A stretch of DNA of 7,190 nt from Brevundimonas sp. GTDB lineage: Bacteria; Pseudomonadota; Alphaproteobacteria; Caulobacterales; Caulobacteraceae. Each line of letters starts with the position of its first letter. The first letter of the stretch is position 1. The stretch spans positions 1-7,190 of the forward strand of contig JAVHYH010000170.1 of assembly GCA_031119155.1 (NCBI GenBank), written 5' to 3'. A program made the position numbers and the translations under genes. The notes beneath the pieces were generated by a model. The model searched no databases. It was not told the origin of the DNA and was given only the letters and a program-made list of their open reading frames with translations. This document shows, one piece after another, positions 5,150 through 7,190 of this stretch.

Positions 5150-7190
5150 CTAGTCCAGAGTGCGCTTGATCTCTTCGACCGTGAAGCACTCGATGTAGTC
5201 GCCGGCCTTGATGTCCTGGAAGCCCTGGAAGTGCATGCCGCACTCCTGACCCGACGGGACCTCGTTGACCTCGTCCTTGAAGCGCTTGAGCGTCGTGAGG
5301 GTGCCCAGTTCCAGCACCACCACGTCGTCGCGGATGATACGGACCTTGGCGCCCTTGCGGACCACGCCCTCGGACACCCGGCAACCGGCGATCTTGCCGG
5401 TCTTGGAGATGTCGAAGACCTGCAGCACCTGGGCGTTGCCCAGGAAGGTTTCGCGCTGCAGCGGCGCCAGCATGCCCGAGAGCACGCCCTTCATGTCGTC
5501 CAGCAGGTCGTAGATGATCGAGTAGTAGCGGATCTCGACGCCCTCGCGGTCGGCGAGGTCGCGGGCCTGCTTCGACGCACGGACGTTGAAGCCGAGGATC
5601 GGCGCGCCGGCCGACTTGGCCAGTTGCACGTCGCTCTCGGTGATCCCGCCGGCGCCCTGCATGACGATGCGCGCACGCACCTCGTCGTTGCCCATCTTCT
5701 CCAGCGAGCCCTGGATGGCCTCGCCCGAGCCCTGCACGTCCGACTTGATGACGATCGGCAGTTCCGAGATCTTCTTCGAACCCAGCTTGGCCATCATGTC
5801 GACCAGCGACACCTGGTTGCCGCCGCCGATCGCCTTCTCGCGGCGCACGCGCTCACGATAGTCGGTCAGCTCGCGGGCGCGGGCTTCGCTCTCGACCACG
5901 GCCAGCACGTCGCCGGGCGAGGGGGCTTCGTCGAGGCCGAGGATCTCGACCGGAACCGACGGACCGGCCTCGGCCAGCTGCGCGTTGCGCTCGTCCAGCA
6001 GGGCGCGAACCTTGCCCCACGCGGAGCCGGCCACGACGATGTCGCCGCGCTTCAGGGTGCCGCGCTTGACCAGAACGGTCGCGACCGGGCCGCGGCCCTT
6101 GTCCAGCTTGGCCTCGATGACCACACCCTCGGCCGAACGGTCGGGGTTGGCGCGCAGGTCCATGACTTCCGCCTGGACCAGAATGGCGTCGATCAGGCCG
6201 TTCAGGTTGGTGCGGTTCTTGGCCGAAACCTCGATGATCTGGGTGTCGCCGCCCAGGCTCTCCGAGATGACCTCGTACTGCAGCAGTTCGTTGACGACCT
6301 TCTGCGAGTTGGCGTCCGGCTTGTCGATCTTGTTGACCGCCACGATCAGCGGCGCATTGGCCGCCTTGGCGTGCTGGATGGCCTCGATCGTCTGGGGCAT
6401 GACGCCGTCGTCGGCGGCCACGACCAGAACCACGATGTCCGTCACATTGGCGCCGCGCGCGCGCATCGCCGAGAAGGCGGCGTGGCCCGGGGTGTCCAGG
6501 AAGGTGACGCGCTGGCCGTCTTCCAGGCGCACCTGATAGGCGCCGATGTGCTGGGTGATGCCGCCGGCTTCGCCGCCCGCCACGTCGGTGGTGCGCAGCG
6601 CGTCCAGCAGCGAGGTCTTGCCGTGGTCGACGTGGCCCATGATGGCCACGACCGGGGCGCGGGTCTCGGTGGCGCCCTCGTCGTCGGCCTCGGCGATGAA
6701 GCCTTCTTCGACGTCGGACTCGGACACGCGCTTGACGGCCATGCCGTATTCTTCGGCCACCAGTTCGGCGGTGTCGGAATCGATCACGTCGTTGATCTTC
6801 AGCATCAGGCCCTGACGCATCAGGAATTTGACGATGTCGACGCCGCGCACGGCCATGCGGTTGGCCAGTTCGCCGACCGTGATGGTGTCCGGGATGACGA
6901 CTTCACGCGGACGGTTCGGCGTGTCGGTCGAGCCGCCCTTGCGCTTTTCCTTCTCGCGTTCGCGGGCCCGGCGAACCGAGGCCAGCGAGCGCATGCGCTC
7001 GGCGGCGTCCTCGTCGCCACCGGCCACGGCCTGGATGGTCAGACGGCCTTCGCGGCGCTTGGGCTCGCCGCGGGTGCGGCTGACGGCCTTGCCCGGACCG
7101 GCGTCCGAGAAGCGCTTGTCGCGATCCTCCTCGGCGCGGCTGCCGGCGGGACGGCCGAAGCCGGCACGGGCGGGACGGGCGACCTCAGGC
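5150..7190 (-). CDS. infB: Translation initiation factor IF-2, partial (N-terminus outside window)
   Basis: IF-2 is the GTPase that brings formyl-Met-tRNA to the 30S P site and promotes subunit joining. The frame is open from the right edge to TAG at 5152-5150, giving 679 complete codons. Order from the N-terminus: an Arg/Pro-rich linker, a basic helix (ASVRRAREREKEKRKG), the IF2_N domain starting at VVIPDTITVGELA, then the G domain with G1 GHVDHGKT (6637-6614), G2 GGITQHIG (6565-6542), G3 DTPGH (6496-6482), G4 NKID (6334-6323) and G5 SAK (6226-6218). Domain II (GRGPVATVLVKRG), domain III (ELPIVIKSDVQGS) and the tRNA-binding C-terminal domain (KTGKIAGCRVSEG) follow intact. Alphaproteobacterial IF-2 is long, so a few hundred residues are probably missing. 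A GTG at 7027 is an internal valine codon, since the frame continues upstream with IF2-like sequence. Confidence 0.98.
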   Translation of the reverse strand, partial: PEVARPARAGFGRPAGSRAEEDRDKRFSDAGPGKAVSRTRGEPKRREGRLTIQAVAGGDEDAAERMRSLASVRRAREREKEKRKGGSTDTPNRPREVVIPDTITVGELANRMAVRGVDIVKFLMRQGLMLKINDVIDSDTAELVAEEYGMAVKRVSESDVEEGFIAEADDEGATETRAPVVAIMGHVDHGKTSLLDALRTTDVAGGEAGGITQHIGAYQVRLEDGQRVTFLDTPGHAAFSAMRARGANVTDIVVLVVAADDGVMPQTIEAIQHAKAANAPLIVAVNKIDKPDANSQKVVNELLQYEVISESLGGDTQIIEVSAKNRTNLNGLIDAILVQAEVMDLRANPDRSAEGVVIEAKLDKGRGPVATVLVKRGTLKRGDIVVAGSAWGKVRALLDERNAQLAEAGPSVPVEILGLDEAPSPGDVLAVVESEARARELTDYRERVRREKAIGGGNQVSLVDMMAKLGSKKISELPIVIKSDVQGSGEAIQGSLEKMGNDEVRARIVMQGAGGITESDVQLAKSAGAPILGFNVRASKQARDLADREGVEIRYYSIIYDLLDDMKGVLSGMLAPLQRETFLGNAQVLQVFDISKTGKIAGCRVSEGVVRKGAKVRIIRDDVVVLELGTLTTLKRFKDEVNEVPSGQECGMHFQGFQDIKAGDYIECFTVEEIKRTLD

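Noticed and set aside
4012..5169. Long plus-strand open frame (385 codons) opposite the two unknown envelope genes
   Set aside because: Rich in Arg, Gly, Pro and Gln with no family motif or signal sequence; typical antisense frame in GC-rich DNA. The minus-strand genes have coherent signal peptides, ribosome binding sites and spacing.
5985..6536. Plus-strand open frame opposite infB
   Set aside because: Antisense to the highly conserved G domain of IF-2; its Ser/Thr/Arg-rich translation is a by-product of codon use in infB.
7025..7027. GTG as the start of IF-2
   Set aside because: The same frame continues to the right edge with Arg-rich IF2-like linker sequence, so this GTG reads as an internal valine. 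An internal start giving a short IF-2 isoform cannot be judged here.
1..7190. Mobile elements, CRISPR arrays or horizontal-transfer islands
   Set aside because: No transposase or integrase, no regularly spaced repeats, no terminal inverted repeats, and no obvious change in base composition along the window.

Overview
This window is a high-GC chromosomal segment of the translation-factor region nusA-infB-rbfA-truB-rpsO, read almost entirely on the minus strand. The GC-rich coding sequence, the style of the IF2, TruB, RbfA and S15 proteins, and a promoter resembling the Caulobacter housekeeping consensus suggest an alphaproteobacterium. Caulobacterales (for example a Brevundimonas-like organism) is my best guess; this is inferred from sequence character only.

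Layout in transcription order (right to left). infB enters from the right edge without its N-terminal part and ends at 5150, followed by a GC-rich hairpin at 5097-5122 that looks like a terminator. Four compact genes follow: a small exported protein (5067-4555), a single-pass membrane protein (4515-3835), a DUF2459-family membrane-anchored protein (3820-3131, probable TTG start) and a lipoprotein (3134-2361). The last two overlap by 4 bases. A 94-base gap with a candidate promoter and a hairpin then leads into rbfA (2266-1820). A lone plus-strand gene for an exported HExxH metallopeptidase-like protein (1224-1814) converges on rbfA and diverges from truB. truB (1170-238) is followed by an 86-base leader rich in small hairpins and by rpsO, whose C-terminal half lies beyond the left edge.

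IF2, RbfA, TruB and S15 form the widely conserved initiation and ribosome-maturation set: IF2 places initiator tRNA, RbfA matures the 30S subunit, TruB makes pseudouridine 55 in tRNA, and S15 is an early 30S assembly protein. What is unusual is that this set is interrupted twice by five genes whose products all appear to be exported or membrane-bound. The terminator after infB and the candidate promoter before rbfA suggest that expression of the blocks is partly uncoupled. I see no mobile element, CRISPR array, rRNA or complete tRNA, and no gene-free stretch above 100 bases. No striking new system is evident; the best leads are the inserted envelope genes, the metallopeptidase-like gene and the structured leaders of rpsO and rbfA.
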